This document shows positions 1-12,333 of a DNA stretch of 64,000 nucleotides, piece by piece. The notes beneath the pieces were generated by a model. The model was not told the DNA's origin. It did no database searches and worked only from the letters and a program-made list of their open reading frames with translations. Numbering within the stretch: position 1 is the stretch's first letter; each line of letters begins with the position of its first letter. Source of the DNA: Gonocerus acuteangulatus. Its lineage: Eukaryota; Arthropoda; Insecta; Hemiptera; Coreidae. A program made the translations under genes and the position numbers. The stretch spans positions 100,932,998 through 100,996,997 of the forward strand of contig OX328124.1 in the NCBI GenBank assembly GCA_946811695.1, in the 5' to 3' direction.

Positions 1-1425
1 AATCCAAAACAGTAAGATGATTTCCTCAGACAATTAGTAACTATGCGATATTAAATAAATGTAAACAAACAACGATACAAATCTCATAAACTCCTTTCTC
101 GTGACAAGTGTAGCTCATCCAGTGTCAATCAAACAGTCAAGCATATTTTGATGAATTTCAGGTTTATACAGTAATTATAAACGCAATCAGCTGTAAGACC
201 GTATCGATGAAATGTTTTCCGATGACCCTAAAAAAATATCAAGACTTTTTGAAGGCCGCAAAACAAATCAGCAGCATCAGTTACTCCGACATTATTAAAA
301 ATCATACATTTTTTCAACTCTTAACTTGAATGGTATGGTGTCCGTTGGAGGAGAAATCTCCTGACGAGATTCAGTGAAAAATGATTATTGGCGTTAACAG
401 AATTATGTTATATCATGGAGTTTATTTTTGTGAATAATCTTTGATGATTATAATCTTATCAAGGAGTGTTCCCGTCCCTAATGTTTCAATTACTATGAAA
501 TAAAGAAAAAAAAACGAAATTTAAAAAAATTATAATAAACCAATAACTAAACCATTATATTAATAAATAATATCGTTTTTATACTTTATTTTATTTAAAA
601 AAATATTAGTGTGACAAATACGGTATTTGTCATACCCACAATTTAAAATTGTCATACGGTATTTGAAATACCCACAATTTAATTGATTTAATGTTTTATT
701 TCCTCATATTTTGATATGAGGAAATGAGACATTTACAATTGTAATTCAAGTTTATCACATTAATTATTGCTATTGTAAAACATAAGGACTCTGTGGTGAC
801 AAAACAAATTAACACGCACACTTTAATGACTTTATGTTGTGAAGAATTATTGGAGTTACGAATTATCTTGCTAGGATTCCTCTAATGTGTCGGAACGTAA
901 ATAGAGTGAAAAGGGACAGTCGGAGAGAATCGGTGATTTGTGAAGTGAAAAGGGCGAATGAGGCGGTAGGGAAATGGCTATAAAATATCCCAGGGTAGGA
1001 AGAACATATTTCCAGGGAGTTTATCGGTCGGACGGAGGCTGCGGCTTGCCAACTGCCTAGGTAACAGGTGACCTGGTTGGCGGAATGTTCTCTGTCTCTA
1101 AGTGATAAATTGGCTCTACTTTTATGCCCATTATCTGCAGAAAGTGGTTTCACTTATCGAATTCTATACCTTTAGCTTTATTGTGTTGTCTCCCGTATAA
1201 ATAGTAAAAAGTCCTCTTCCTAGCTCGTTCCTAGTTCTTCTTGCCTGCAATGCACGGAAACCAACACTTGCAAAACCAGCAAGCACACGTTTCGTTGAGT
1301 TACTAACGAAATTTACTCCTTGTGCATATTTTTGAAGATCAATTCACCCGTAATGGTCTCCCCGATACATTTGGGTCTATTGTAACTAGCGCCCCTTGTT
1401 GTCTCCCTTTTAAACTTGCAGCTCG
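1..1425. other. AT-rich DNA without recognised gene
   Basis: No coding exon, RNA gene or mobile element could be recognised. The frame at 863-1153 (minus) has no protein-like motif and lies in mixed-composition sequence. I treat it as chance. Confidence 0.5.
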
Positions 1426-1690
1426 TCATAAAACATTTGAGCTCCATAGGAGTAGCTTTACCCTTGCAATTGCTCTGCCAAAATGCACTAGCTTAATACA
1501 GGCCAATACCTCACATTCACAGAGTATTTGGTATGAAGTTTCCACTTCCTCGAGGCACCAGCGACATGTAAGATCCTCTATTAGTCCCATCGTACAAAGG
1601 TGTATATTTTGCGGTCGATGGACCATGAGGAGTTCCAGTATCCTGCTTAGGCAAAATTTCTATATACTAGTTTAGTTGGATGCCAAAAGT
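1426..1690 (-). pseudogene. Non-LTR retrotransposon ORF2 C-terminus (fragment)
   Basis: On the minus strand the frame reads HLCTMGLIEDLTCRWC and continues with a spaced C-E-C pair, the pattern of the cysteine/histidine knuckle that follows the reverse transcriptase (and RNase H) in Jockey/R1-like LINE ORF2 proteins. Family knowledge: this end of the protein is usually what survives in 5'-truncated copies. No reverse transcriptase motifs lie upstream, so it is a dead fragment. The clade is not certain. A frame break occurs just upstream, near 1627. Confidence 0.6.
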
Positions 1691-1734
1691 ATAAAAAAAC
1701 TTCAGTAGAATCCATCGAGTACCAGGAAAAAAGT

Positions 1735-1890
1735 CTATCCGTGCTCTTGTGGCTAACGCTAAGCATTCTCAGGCGGTTTCGAGTCCCGCTAGCAGCTAGT
1801 AAAGTTCTTTCCTCTATGGGCCTCCTGAAAGAACTCCCTCCACCAAAGGTGTTAGGAACGGTCCTATTGACCCTTCCCCCGGCACTAATA
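1735..1890 (+). mobile_element. tRNA-derived SINE fragment (SINE-2 family)
   Basis: Contains an A-box-like TGTGGCTAACG near 1749 and a B-box-like GGTTTCGAGTCCC at about 1775, spaced as in a tRNA gene. The head resembles those at 10653, 45413 and 52331 (minus). It is diverged and its ends are not defined. Confidence 0.45.
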
Positions 1891-2196
1891 GCATAGATTA
1901 GGAAGTTTCCTAATCTAGAAAGAGAAGTTTCTCTTTTCTAGGATACTGCAATTCCAACAATTAATGAAGCTCTTCAAACTGTAGCTGGAATAACATCATA
2001 GCAAAATGTTTCACGGCTTTGAAAAAAAAAAAAAAATCAGCACATACGCCAAAACAAGTTATTCGCAATGTGCATTTCAGCCAAACCATTTAGTCGTAAT
2101 GTGCAATTTACAAACGCCTCGTTGACCAGTTTTACTTTTAAGTAAAAAAGGTTACTACAGTTACTATTCGAACAAAATAAGAATAATGTGAAAACA

Positions 2197-3325
2197 TTTT
2201 TTTTTTTTTTTTTTTATAATTCATGTTTATTTAAAATCTGTACTATTATGAGTACAATAATTAATTGTGCTGGCCTAAGTACACATGTCAATGAACAGTA
2301 TATGGAAGGAGCCAAACATTATCGGCACTTCCTGATATATCTAAACAATTTGTGCTGTTTTTAACTGCTGTTATGGTAGCTGGTCACGGGGCCAAAGTCT
2401 CTTAAGCCTCCTGGGAAGGTCTTTAGAGTGGGTCTGAGTGGAAAGGGATTGACCTCTAGGATTTGGGTGGGATGACAATTTGGAATGAAACGTTAAGAAT
2501 CGGGATTTGGAGAGGTCGTTTACGAAGGGAATGTTGAGGTCATTGTGTAGGGTTTTGTTAGAGACATAAAAGGGAGCATTGACTATTCTACGAAGGACTT
2601 TGGATTGGAATGCTTGTATTCGTTGTATGTTCGAGTGTTTTGCTGTTCCCCATAATTCAAGTCCGTAAGTCCAGATAGGTCTGATTATAGTTTTGTATCT
2701 AGTGAGTTTGTTTTGTGTCGTAAGCTTTGACGTAGGGCCAAGTAGTCGTCGTAAGGGTCCATATCTCCTGTTTAGCTCTTGTCTTTTCAGTCGTGTGTGT
2801 GGGTTCCATGTGAGTCTGCTGTCTCAGCAGTCTGCGCTCCTATTAAGAGTGAATGTAACATGAAAGCACTTTTCTGGGTTCACTTTAATTTTCCACAAGT
2901 TGCACCATTTCTCGACAAAGAGGAAAAGATGGCTGTATCATCGGCGTCGGTTGTTATGTGTGTAGACGGGTGGATAGGGATGTCTGCCGTGTACAGGAGG
3001 TAAAGGACAGGGCCTAGGATGCTGCCTTGTGGGACGCCTGAGGATATGGGTCGAGAGGAGGACAAGGTAGTACCCGACCTTGCTTGAAAGGAACGATTCG
3101 AGAGGTAGGATTGAAGGATGAGGTAGTATGTGTGAGGTAAAATACGCTTTACTTTGTATAACAGCCCCGGGTGCCAAACCCGATCGAACGCTTGGGCGAC
3201 GTCGAGGAAGGCACTCGTGCAGTAGTTTTTACATTCAAGCGCGTAGGATATTGTGTCAACAACGCTAAAGCATTGTTGAATAGTGGAGTGCCGGGAGCCG
3301 AAGCCGAATTGGTGGTCAGGAATGG
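2197..3325 (-). mobile_element. 5'-truncated Jockey-like LINE with 12-bp target-site duplication
   Basis: Minus-strand non-LTR retrotransposon. The 3' end is a T-run (poly-A on the element strand) starting at 2197. The 12-bp word aatgtgaaaaca flanks the copy on both sides (2185-2196 and 3326-3337), the mark of target-primed reverse transcription. The body encodes the reverse transcriptase region to the C-terminus and a 3' UTR. It belongs to the same family as the plus-strand copy at 57294-57970: the C-terminal protein sequence is nearly the same, and that copy also has a 12-bp duplication. Confidence 0.85.
2371..3325 (-). pseudogene. LINE reverse transcriptase (broken)
   Basis: From high to low coordinates: an HQFGF motif near 3310; a catalytic segment with DVAQAFDRVWHPGL; the palm motif SGVPQGSILGP near 3050; and a degenerate catalytic box reading ADDTAI near 2945 in place of F/YADD. 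Downstream the thumb and C-terminal part continues in another frame (IIRPIWTYGLELWG near 2680) to a stop at 2371. Frame changes near 2880 and an in-frame stop around 2820, where the protein appears internally shortened, make it non-functional. The N-terminal endonuclease is missing through 5' truncation. Confidence 0.85.
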
Positions 3326-3344
3326 AATGTGAAAACATATAGCT

Positions 3345-4220
3345 GTTTTAGACTAACAAAACCATTTTTATCAGAAAATACACACTTACATTAAAACTGT
3401 TACAAGATTGGTTGCATTCAGTTTTTTTGGCTTTGTCCAATAACACCAATAAGACCGACGAAGGGCGAACTGAGTTTGTGTGTACACCTTACTGCCAGAG
3501 CCAAGAACTACTAGGGTACCTAGTGCTTGTAGTGCACGGCTGACGGAGGGTTAAGGTTGATCCTCATTTCCGCTGGGCCAAACGAACATTAGACCCTCTG
3601 GCTCCGGAAAAACACTATTCTTATATTGATTTGAGAAACCACTTTTCGTGGAAGTAGGATAGCAATAAGGATCATAACGCTTAAAATTCCCCTGACACTT
3701 CCATTTAAACACCCTACCTGGTTACCATTGGTGTAAATGTCACCATTTATCGTCGATTAACCAGGACGTCGGATACCCGATACGGCGGACCAGACTAATA
3801 TCGAATGTCCACCGGAGGCAATAATTGCCCTAGGCAAGTCCATTATGGAACAATCTCTGGAGAATTATCGAACTTGCTACATACCAACGGTTACTAGGAC
3901 ATGGAACGGACTTTAATAGGATTACCTGTCCGGCGAGCGAACAGGGTGCACTTGCGCTTCGTCTGCTTTAATAACCAGCCTCATCGGTTCATTTGCTTTC
4001 GATTAACCGAAATTTTTTAACCAAATCATTCCTTAAATTGAACTAAATTAACGCGTTCATTTTCAGCAGTTGCGAAAACTCAGCCGTCATGTTTTGGTCA
4101 TTTTTGCAGGCCAAGCGAGAAAATTATGTATACAAACATGTCGAGAATTGTCTAATATCATTCTATTATTATTAACTTATGAATAACTTCCATTATTTTT
4201 TTAGGATTGAAATGGTACAA
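3345..4220. other. Unassigned intergenic DNA with near-balanced composition
   Basis: About 3440-4010 has clearly more G and C than the surroundings but no frame over 60 codons, no tandem repeat and no inverted repeat I could find. It does not match any family recognised elsewhere in the window. Confidence 0.4.
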
Positions 4221-4221
4221 G

Positions 4222-4223
<2 letters not shown>

Positions 4224-4287
<64 letters not shown>
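4224..4287. repeat. (TA)n microsatellite
   Basis: Uninterrupted TA dinucleotides, about 32 units. Confidence 0.98.
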
Positions 4288-4291
<4 letters not shown>

Positions 4292-5590
4292 ACGCAGCCA
4301 CACGTTCTGGGAGCCACACTATCGGGGCTCTTTAGCTAAAACAGAATTTAATCCATTTTGTACTCATTATTTTAATTCAATCAAAGGAATAATTACTAAT
4401 AAAGCTGTAAATAGTTTAGCAGATTTTTAATATATTTTTATTAAATGTGTTGAGAATAAAAGGTTTTGCCGAAAGTGATAGATAAAGTATCGGAATGTTC
4501 ACATACACCAAAAACCAACATACACTTTTTGAATTTAAATTTCATAAGTCTTGCCTGTAACTACATTTTGTAATCAATGACTTATTTTCAAAATGTGCTA
4601 AATTAATTAATAAAATATTGAAAATTTAAATATATATTTAAGGCAGATAAAATTAGTTTCAAACTATTATTTCCATTAATTTAAATTATTAAAATTGTTG
4701 AAACTTATCTTAGCAATAATTGGTGCAAAATATTCTTGGCCAACCTGTCATTTGCTAACACGAATAGATTTAATGGTTTTCCCAATGTGAGCTGGCAACA
4801 TATTGTTGCCGATGCGAGAAACAAATTTTCTAAATCCATACAACAAATATGCGAAAGCAAAACAAATAGGCAATTTAAGCCTTCTAAATGGTTTTGGAGG
4901 TTCTGAAGGAAATAGTAAAAGACGTGGTAACAATATTATGCAATTTATAATACCAAACATTTTAATTTAATTTTTAGTTATACCAAATATTATAGGCCTA
5001 GGCAGCTTGATAAAGTCTAATATGGCTGTGATAATGAGTGTTTAATTGATGTAGGTGTAATTTGACTTGGTTCCTTACAGGAATCATGTTTATTTATTGC
5101 ATGACTGTATTAGTGTAACTATAGTAATGAACAGGACATGGTGAGTTTAAAAATATGACAATAAAATTTAGTAAATGGTTTTGGAGGATGTAATATCTGA
5201 AATTAATATACTGTTGTAGATTGCCTGAGGATGGACCTGTGTGTCCGAAACGTTGTGATGGAGAAATAAATGTAAAGTTTGAAAAATTTTTGAAGGGTTA
5301 TTCTTCACCTGTTTGGTATTATTAATTAATACCCTTCATTTAGTAATCGTAATTTTGCAATTTCATACAAATACATATTTATAACACAACACACAGACTG
5401 TATGATATAGAAAGAAAACATAACGCCATACCACATCATGTCTATTGAGCCTACATATCAAACGTAGTTAGAGGTTCTATTGATGAAGTAACTTATACTT
5501 CCGTCTATTAGAAATTCAGGGAAGTAGGTAACCAATTGTTGCACAAAAAATCTGTAAGTTGCAATAAGAAGTAGTGAGCTCAATATTTCA

Positions 5591-5594
<4 letters not shown>
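4288..5594. other. AT-rich DNA without recognised gene
   Basis: Only a hammerhead-like core at 5225-5250 stands out (separate entry). A 70-codon minus frame at 4748-4960 is discussed under rejected items. Confidence 0.4.
5225..5250 (+). other. Hammerhead-like motif
   Basis: CTGAGGA (5225-5231), a short stem GGAC/GTCC (5233-5236 with 5243-5246), then GAAA (5247-5250). This follows the CUGANGA - helix II - GAAA order of hammerhead ribozyme cores, which are known from Penelope-like retroelements and retrozymes. One extra base sits between CTGAGGA and the stem, so catalytic activity is doubtful. Related motifs occur at 27897, 52908 (minus) and 53064. Confidence 0.35.
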
Positions 5595-5677
<83 letters not shown>

Positions 5678-5688
5678 GGGGGGGGAGT
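5595..5688. repeat. (TA)n(GA)n(G)n compound microsatellite
   Basis: TA repeats to 5640, GA repeats to about 5673, then a G-rich run. Confidence 0.97.
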
Positions 5689-6121
5689 TGTTGTTTACCA
5701 TCAGAGGCTACTCACTGTATCCCGTTTTTCGGAAAAACGCTTTTTCGAATAAAGATTTTTCAAAAATGTCTAGGCAAAATAGGCATCGGGAAATCATAGC
5801 AAGTGGAGAGGAACCCTTCATAAGCGAAATAAATACCCTGAAAAAATGTTTAAGGCTTTAGTTTTGAATGGCCTCAATCGAAAACAAAACGAGGCAACTA
5901 TTGGTTTCGTCCAATTATGCTAACTTTCTAAAAAATTTTGAGTCAAGGGGCTGTCAATAAAGTCCTAAATTTGAGCAACATTATCTAGGAAGCCAATAAT
6001 TGGGCTTTTCACTCGTAACAAACTCACGCAACATCGGAATCCAGTTTGTTTGTAAACGAGTTACGTATTTATAATCTTTTTTTTTTTTTCAAATCACGCC
6101 AGGCATAAGTATTACACGTGT

Positions 6122-6639
6122 AACAGGGTGTATCAAAAGTTAATGACAATCCTAGAGAGGGTGACACGAGACAAAAAATATAGTTTCAAGCCACCAACTA
6201 CACATTTCTATCTAAGAATAATTTCCATTTATTTCTGATAATATCACGAAAATAAAAGTAATATTACCTTTATGTATTTCATGTTTTTTCACTCTAGAAT
6301 TCCAATTTCATTATGAAATTGAGAGATAATCGCAGTTCCCGAGTTTACCGCTAAAAACTGCTCTATAAGCTGATTAAATTTTAAAACTTTTGTGAGGTTC
6401 GGCAGTCTGAAGGATTTATTTTGGAAGAGTAGTAATTTTCGAAAGGTTGTCGCTAATCTTTAATGCTGATTTTAGAAATTAAATTAATTGTTGAATTATA
6501 GTACAAGCAGAGAAAATCGGAGTCTGGAACGGAGTGAGATAGAAATGTGTGATTGGTGGTGTTGAACTAAATTTTTTGTCTACCTGCAGATTTTTTGTGT
6601 TCCTGAAGGATTGTCATTAACTTGCGATACACCCTGTTT
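6122..6639. mobile_element. TIR element (MITE-like), family acagggtgtatc
   Basis: The left end ACAGGGTGTATCAAAAGTTA near 6123 is mirrored at 6605-6638 as the reverse complement of ACAGGGTGTATCGCAAGTTA, giving inverted repeats of about 30 bp. No transposase lies between them. A half copy in opposite orientation occurs at 37256-37430. The short TIR and TA-rich flanks would suit a Tc1/mariner-type element, but the target duplication is not clean. Confidence 0.65.
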
Positions 6640-7840
6640 AGAAAAAGTCCGACTCGCAAGAACTGTGTCATCTTAGCGCGGTTCCGTACATCTCGAAGAA
6701 ATGGAATAGATTAAGCATCACAAATCACAGGAAACTGGCAGTAGCCAACTTACATAGAAGTGGATAATTCTTAATCCTCATTCTTGACGAAGCATGAATA
6801 AGTCAATACAATTATGTATTCCAAACAACCAAAAATTCGTTGTCATTTTAAGTTTACTGTTTTACTAGCAAATTTATTTTACTGTTATAATCAACTGTAA
6901 ATATGTACTTCGTGGCAAATAAAATTCCATTCTCTCGTGGGATAAATCTTTCTATAAAATAAGAAATAACGATAACTTCAGTAGTAGGCAATGAGGAAGG
7001 TTATATAGATAGGAGAATTAAAAACAAACTTATGTATACGCCATAATGATTATCCACTGCCATCATGATTACCACAGCCACTCCAAACTTATTATCAATA
7101 CCTTTCACAGTTTCTTGGCTTATTTGACTAAAATACTAATTTCCCTGATAAATCCAATTTAAAACAAAAAAACAACCAATTAAAGAGTGAGATAAACAAA
7201 GACAAAAACCCGTTCAATACAACAAAACTAACACTTTTTAAGTTTTAAGCGCTTATATCTCTGATTGACATTGCCCCATCGAATATATTGCTTCAAAATC
7301 TTTTTTGTAGAGAATTTAGTAAGCATTCGAATGGTCGCCTTCCACTGACCTCGATTTCCCAACCGTTTCGAGATATTTACGAAAAATGTACGAAGATCCG
7401 AAAACTGTTCATGTTTATTAATAACAATTTTTTTTTCCGCATACTTCCTTAACTCCAAATATACCCAAGATTTAAACATCTTAGTTCAGATGAATTTCCA
7501 AGATGTAGAAAATATTTCAGTTGAATCCCGCGATTCTAAGTACCCACAAGAAAATAATGACTTACAAAAAAATGTGTTCCACTTTTCTCAAAAACGGTTC
7601 CAGATATCCCCTTAAAAATGGTTTCATCCGTTTTCCTATGTTAAGAAACCTAGAAAACAAGTACCTGCAAGCACGTAAGCGTTACGATTTTTTTGGGAAT
7701 TTCGCCGCAAACATCATCTTCCAGTGGGCGGATTCTACTGGTTAATGAACTTGACCTTTCAATTTAGACGACAAATTTTTGTACCAAATTTCATAAAAGT
7801 CAGACCATTTTTGAGCTTGCCAGAGAGCGAACAGACAAAC
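6640..7840. other. AT-rich DNA without recognised gene
   Basis: No coding, RNA or terminal-repeat signal was found. The frames at 7228-7479 (minus) and 7521-7745 (plus) show no family motif. Confidence 0.4.
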
Positions 7841-7843
7841 ATT

Positions 7844-7844
<1 letters not shown>

Positions 7845-7902
<58 letters not shown>
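7845..7902. repeat. (TA)n microsatellite
   Basis: Uninterrupted TA repeats. The sequence just before them, read on the minus strand, resembles the internal 'tgaaatttggtac' module text of the Helitron-like and DINE-like repeats. Confidence 0.97.
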
Positions 7903-7905
<3 letters not shown>

Positions 7906-7935
7906 AATACAAATTTGAACCACCTTTATTTTTGT

Positions 7936-8050
7936 GATCTATAGGGTCTGAAACGAGAAAGTTTCTAGTCGGCACTTCCGGATTGCGTCGTGAGGTCAAC
8001 CTCATAAGCGGGTTCTCCCTATGGAGGTACGGAGGAACCGCGCTAAAACG
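7936..8050 (+). repeat. Interspersed repeat shared with 52108-52230
   Basis: The segment from GATCTATAGGGTCTGAAACG to the GCGCTAAAACG end is recognisable in reverse complement at 52108-52230, including the CCTCATAAGCGGG and CTATGGAGG-type blocks. Its ends and class are unknown. Confidence 0.55.
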
Positions 8051-8600
8051 CTAGAATGGTTCAGTTCCTGCTTGACTTTCTAGATTCTCATGGAGCGTCC
8101 GTTCTTTGTCTTATACACCCAGTTGCTTGGCCCAGTACTAACATGAAAAGGCCTGCCCTTACTTTTCATAGGAGTATTTTATAGCCCTATACTACCCTCG
8201 GGCAGAAAAAGGCCCATGCATAAAGGGATCTTCATAAAAGCCCTTTTGGATGGTGGCCTTTTATAGACGCCCTTCAACATTCCAAAATACTTCATGAAAT
8301 CTACATGGAACACGTCCGTCCAGGATTACATTTATCACTAAATCAAAGAAGGTTCCAAAAAAAAACAACAAAAAAACAAGTTTATGCGTAGGTGTATATA
8401 TACTATTCAAATGCTTCAGGGCATAGAGGTCAATAATAAATTAGTAAACCTGTAAGTTTTTCAAGAACTTTATTTTTACAAAACTCCCAAAATATTTGAT
8501 GCTGTATTATTAGTTGAGGAGAATTTCTAGATACCAAATAAGCGAAATATATTTTTATACATCCCATTTCCGAAAAAAAAATAACTAATGTTTTTTAAAT

Positions 8601-8900
8601 TTAATATTCTTGTAACATATCCAATACACCAGTATTGTCATCAACATTTTGAGTCCTGCATTCCGTAAGTATGTGTTTTACGGGCAAAACTCTATTGCAT
8701 TTATCACAGGTTGGTTTTTTACGTCCTGCCATGATATGTTCCTTTGTTAGTCTTGAGTGACCACTTCTGAGTAGAGCAATTACAATTGCTTCTTTTTTTT
8801 TATCTCTTAACAATTTCTTAATAGATAAATTAAATAATGAAAATATATGCTCTTTCTAAAAAGCTTTCTGAATCATACAAAGGGTAATAACTACAAGGAA
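8601..8900 (-). pseudogene. LINE ORF2 C-terminal fragment
   Basis: The minus-strand frame reads ALLRSGHSRLTKEHIM, then a C-D-K-C pair, then VKHILTEC. This is the 'R-x-GH-x-LTH ... C-x2-C ... VKHIL-x-EC' signature of the C-terminus of Jockey/CR1-group LINE proteins. Nothing of the reverse transcriptase remains and no clear poly-A end is visible. Confidence 0.7.
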
Positions 8901-9565
8901 GTTCCTTTGTGTTGCTCTTTTGCTTCTATAAATTTAACTAATCCTTCCTAGTTTTAGCATTATTTTTACGATTTAATTTATTTTGAGCGGAGACTAGTTG
9001 GAAAATGCGGTGGTTATGGATAAATAAAGAGAGGGGCAAACGAGAGGAAAAGGGCCAATGCACATGCGTCGGGAGGCCGTTTCCATGACAACGATAGGGG
9101 TGGCACTGTACTAACCATTTGGAAAACATCGGTCATACCCCCTCCGCTCTACCAGGCCGCTAAATCATCGACTCGGTGAGAATTGTCGGCGCAGGCTCAC
9201 GATTTTGCCCCCTCGTCACGACACGGACACGATATCACGAGCACACGGCCTTAATGGAGAGCCACCGCCTTCTCATTCATCAGCTCCGGCCACGGGTGTG
9301 AATTAAGTATAAACTCGTCCCCCCCCCTCCCCTACTCCACCTCTCGTCTCCACATATGGATCCTGGGGACATTCAGCAATTTTCCAGGGACGAATATGAA
9401 ATATGTGAGACTGATTTAATATATTCGCAAGAAATGTCATCGCATCCTTTTTTAACCTCGCCTGGGAAGATGAAAATTTCCCGTTTGTGTTTTACTGTCG
9501 ATACAGTAAATGTCATGAGTTAAAGGTCACAGTATCCATCACTAGGTACTGGAGTAAATTCTCTT

Positions 9566-9681
<116 letters not shown>

Positions 9682-9689
9682 CCTTCCTC

Positions 9690-10650
9690 CCCTAAGGGCC
9701 TTATTTAACCAATTTTCAGCTTAGCAGTGCAAGGCTTGACCGGGTGCTACAGGGCTGGTGCCTCAACAACCACCCAGTGCTGGGTTCGGAAAGCAGTTAT
9801 AAAATGGACTGAGGGTTATCAGTCATAAAGGTGATCTAGTAAAGGAGGTGAATACACTATCTACTGGAAATTCTACTAATTTCTTTATATACCGTAACAT
9901 GCCGGTTATGAGGCAAACAAATATGTGAGAGGAGCAGTTGTTCAGAATCACGGGATCTGTGTTAGTAGCAGTGAATGGGTTAACTTTCCCCAGGTGTCCA
10001 TCAAATGCCGAAAATGGATAATAATATTTGCATATTCTTAGCTAACACCCGAAAATGGGATTGAATACAGAACCGCAACTGCTAAATTAAATATTTAATT
10101 AATAATATGGTTTTGGTCTCATGTTGTTGTTTTTTAACGCTTTATTTTGAACGAATCACATCCTCTTCCTACAGACGAGTGATGATGATATATATCGTTT
10201 TTATAATCTAGTGAAGTATCGATATACGCGGAAGGTCAATAATTCTACAATATAGACTCACAATATTTATTTCGCTTTGCACCATATTAGTTTCGTTCAG
10301 TCAATGATCAGTCTCGTTCTGGCCCTACTAGTGGATTGTTTCTGCCTCAAGTATAGCCTGAAGCCCAGTTGTATTTAAAATATATTCGGAAAAATTAAAA
10401 TAAAGTTTGTGATGATCTTCCGCCAATTTCGACGTTTCTTTAAATCTGAGTAAAAGGTCAGTTAATAATTAATTTGTTATGATGAAAATATAGAAACCAG
10501 TCTGTTGAAGTGGCAAGTGACTATTGCCCCAAAAAAAGAATAAACAGAACAAACGCTAGTTACGATAGCCAGATTTTATTCATTTTACAGTGCATTGCCA
10601 TATAGGCTATTAGTGCTGAAAAAGTCACAATTATATTTTTTGGGGTCTTC
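9690..10650. other. Unassigned AT-rich DNA
   Basis: No recognisable gene or repeat. Confidence 0.4.
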
Positions 10651-10652
10651 CT

Positions 10653-10780
10653 GTGTTCTAGTGGCTATCGCCTTGGATTCTCATAAAAAAACCTCGAGTC
10701 CCGCGTGTTGCAGGGATATTTCTCATGTCTGTGCTGTTGAGTAGATTCCCTGGAGCACCATGGATGTTTAGGAAGGATAG
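10653..10780 (+). mobile_element. tRNA-derived SINE fragment (SINE-2 family)
   Basis: Begins GGGTCTTCCTGTGTTCTAGT, followed by the A-box-like TAGTGGCTATCG and a degraded B box CTCGAGTCCC. The downstream 'CCTGGAGCACCATGGATGT' block parallels the copy at 45413. Diverged. Confidence 0.55.
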
Positions 10781-10789
10781 TAACCAGTA

Positions 10790-12120
10790 GATTACCTAGC
10801 GCAAATAAATTAATAAAATATATGTTATTTAAGCCCTTCATTCGACCCTGGATCTATTCTGACCAGTGTTCATTGTTCTTTCCCCTTGTAGCCTACAGCG
10901 TCTCAGGTACAGCTTAAGCTATTTGGGCGTAGCTTTACCTAGTTCCTTATATTACGAATATACCACTTTCAAGTATCATATGGGAAGATTCGTTTTCTTA
11001 GTACTACTGATAATTAGTCATGAAAGAATATTTCTATATTTCAAACGCCAATATGGTTCAGATTGATCTACATACTCGCAAACTATAATTACAAAGTTAA
11101 AGGGAACTGGTTGCAGAAAGGGGGGGGGCTCATCGGAAGCCAAGTCTTGGAAGAGCGAGAGAAACTTAGAGAACCTGTTAATAGCCCTTTCAGATACATC
11201 CACCAAAACATAACTTTGAAGTGGGGAAGTCTGCTCGGGTCATCAAGGCGCTCTTCAGAAGATAAGCCGCTTCACTCTGATTATTAGTTTTCACGATTTC
11301 TTATTTTTCTTATTTCATAAGATATACTGTTGCATTATCAACAAAAATGAGCATTGACCTATTGCTTTTTACAAAACATTTCTTTTGGCCAGATCCTTGT
11401 TAGTCCTTTCATCGTATCCTACACATACACTCACACACAGGTGGTTTTCAAAAGATATTTCTTTGGTAATTCTGTATATCTGTTTCTGTTTTGAGTTTTT
11501 TTAAGTGGAAATATGCTTCCATGGAGTGGAGTATGCTAAATATACATTTTTACTAAAATGTGATTGTTTTTTAGCCGAATTTTAAATATTCCCAGACTGC
11601 TTATCGCCTTGACGGCCAACTATCTACACCTCATTATTTATTCAGTTCCACCACGTTGGCGGCAAACTCATCCCTTTTTTACGTTACAAATGATAAATAT
11701 ATAAATTATCACACTATAATATTTTTATTCAAGTTGTTATCCAAAATAAACGACTATTTCCTGTGTACTGCCTTTTAGTGCTTAAAAATACTAGTTTCTT
11801 GGGACCTCAACAAACTTGATTGGTCCATTTGGTGTGAAGTTACAGCCCCCTAAATATAAAACTTTGCTAAAAAATTCTCGTTTTTCCTTGTATTTTTGAA
11901 TTTTTTATATGTTTTCTAAGGCATACAATCTTTGAGTTTTTAAAAAAAAATTGACATAAGGCCTTCCCAGGTAATTCTTGAACTGACTCAATCCTTAAAA
12001 TACCACCCTTAAAAAATCTCCCCATATTTTATTCGAGCAATGTATCAATTGAAGTAAATTAAATAAACGACCAGGTGATATGTGAAGTTTGTAGGACAGT
12101 AATAATAGTAATAGTAGTAA
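10790..12120. other. Unassigned AT-rich DNA
   Basis: Several short frames (10866-11287) carry no domain signature. Confidence 0.4.
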
Positions 12121-12124
12121 TAGT

Positions 12125-12264
12125 TTCTTCTAGATTGCCAATCCTACGCCATAGAAAGACAACAAAATCAACTAGGGACAGCAATTGATGATATTCTAGG
12201 CGATGATTCGACAAATTTAACAAAATTAATAAACTTCCTTAAATCAACAAGGTTTATTCGATAA
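12125..12264 (+). pseudogene. LINE ORF2 C-terminal tail (fragment)
   Basis: The plus-strand frame ends ...DDILGDDSTNLTKLINFLK... and stops at 12264. This pattern (ILGD, then a polar helix ending in L-x-FLK) is the terminal segment of Jockey-group LINE proteins and parallels the tail at 19470-19994. A 33-bp direct duplication of its 3' flank (TTCGATAAATTAT...) follows at 12256-12320. Confidence 0.6.
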
Positions 12265-12333
12265 ATTATACCTTTAGTAATTTGGATTCGATAAATTATC
12301 CCTTTAGTAATTTGTATTATTTACAATGTCTCT

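Noticed and set aside
4748..4960. A 70-codon minus frame faintly like ribosomal protein S19 (SRIGNNMLPAHIGKTI)
   Set aside because: The similarity covers only a few positions, the following conserved segment is missing, and to my knowledge animals lack mitochondrial uS19. It is probably chance.
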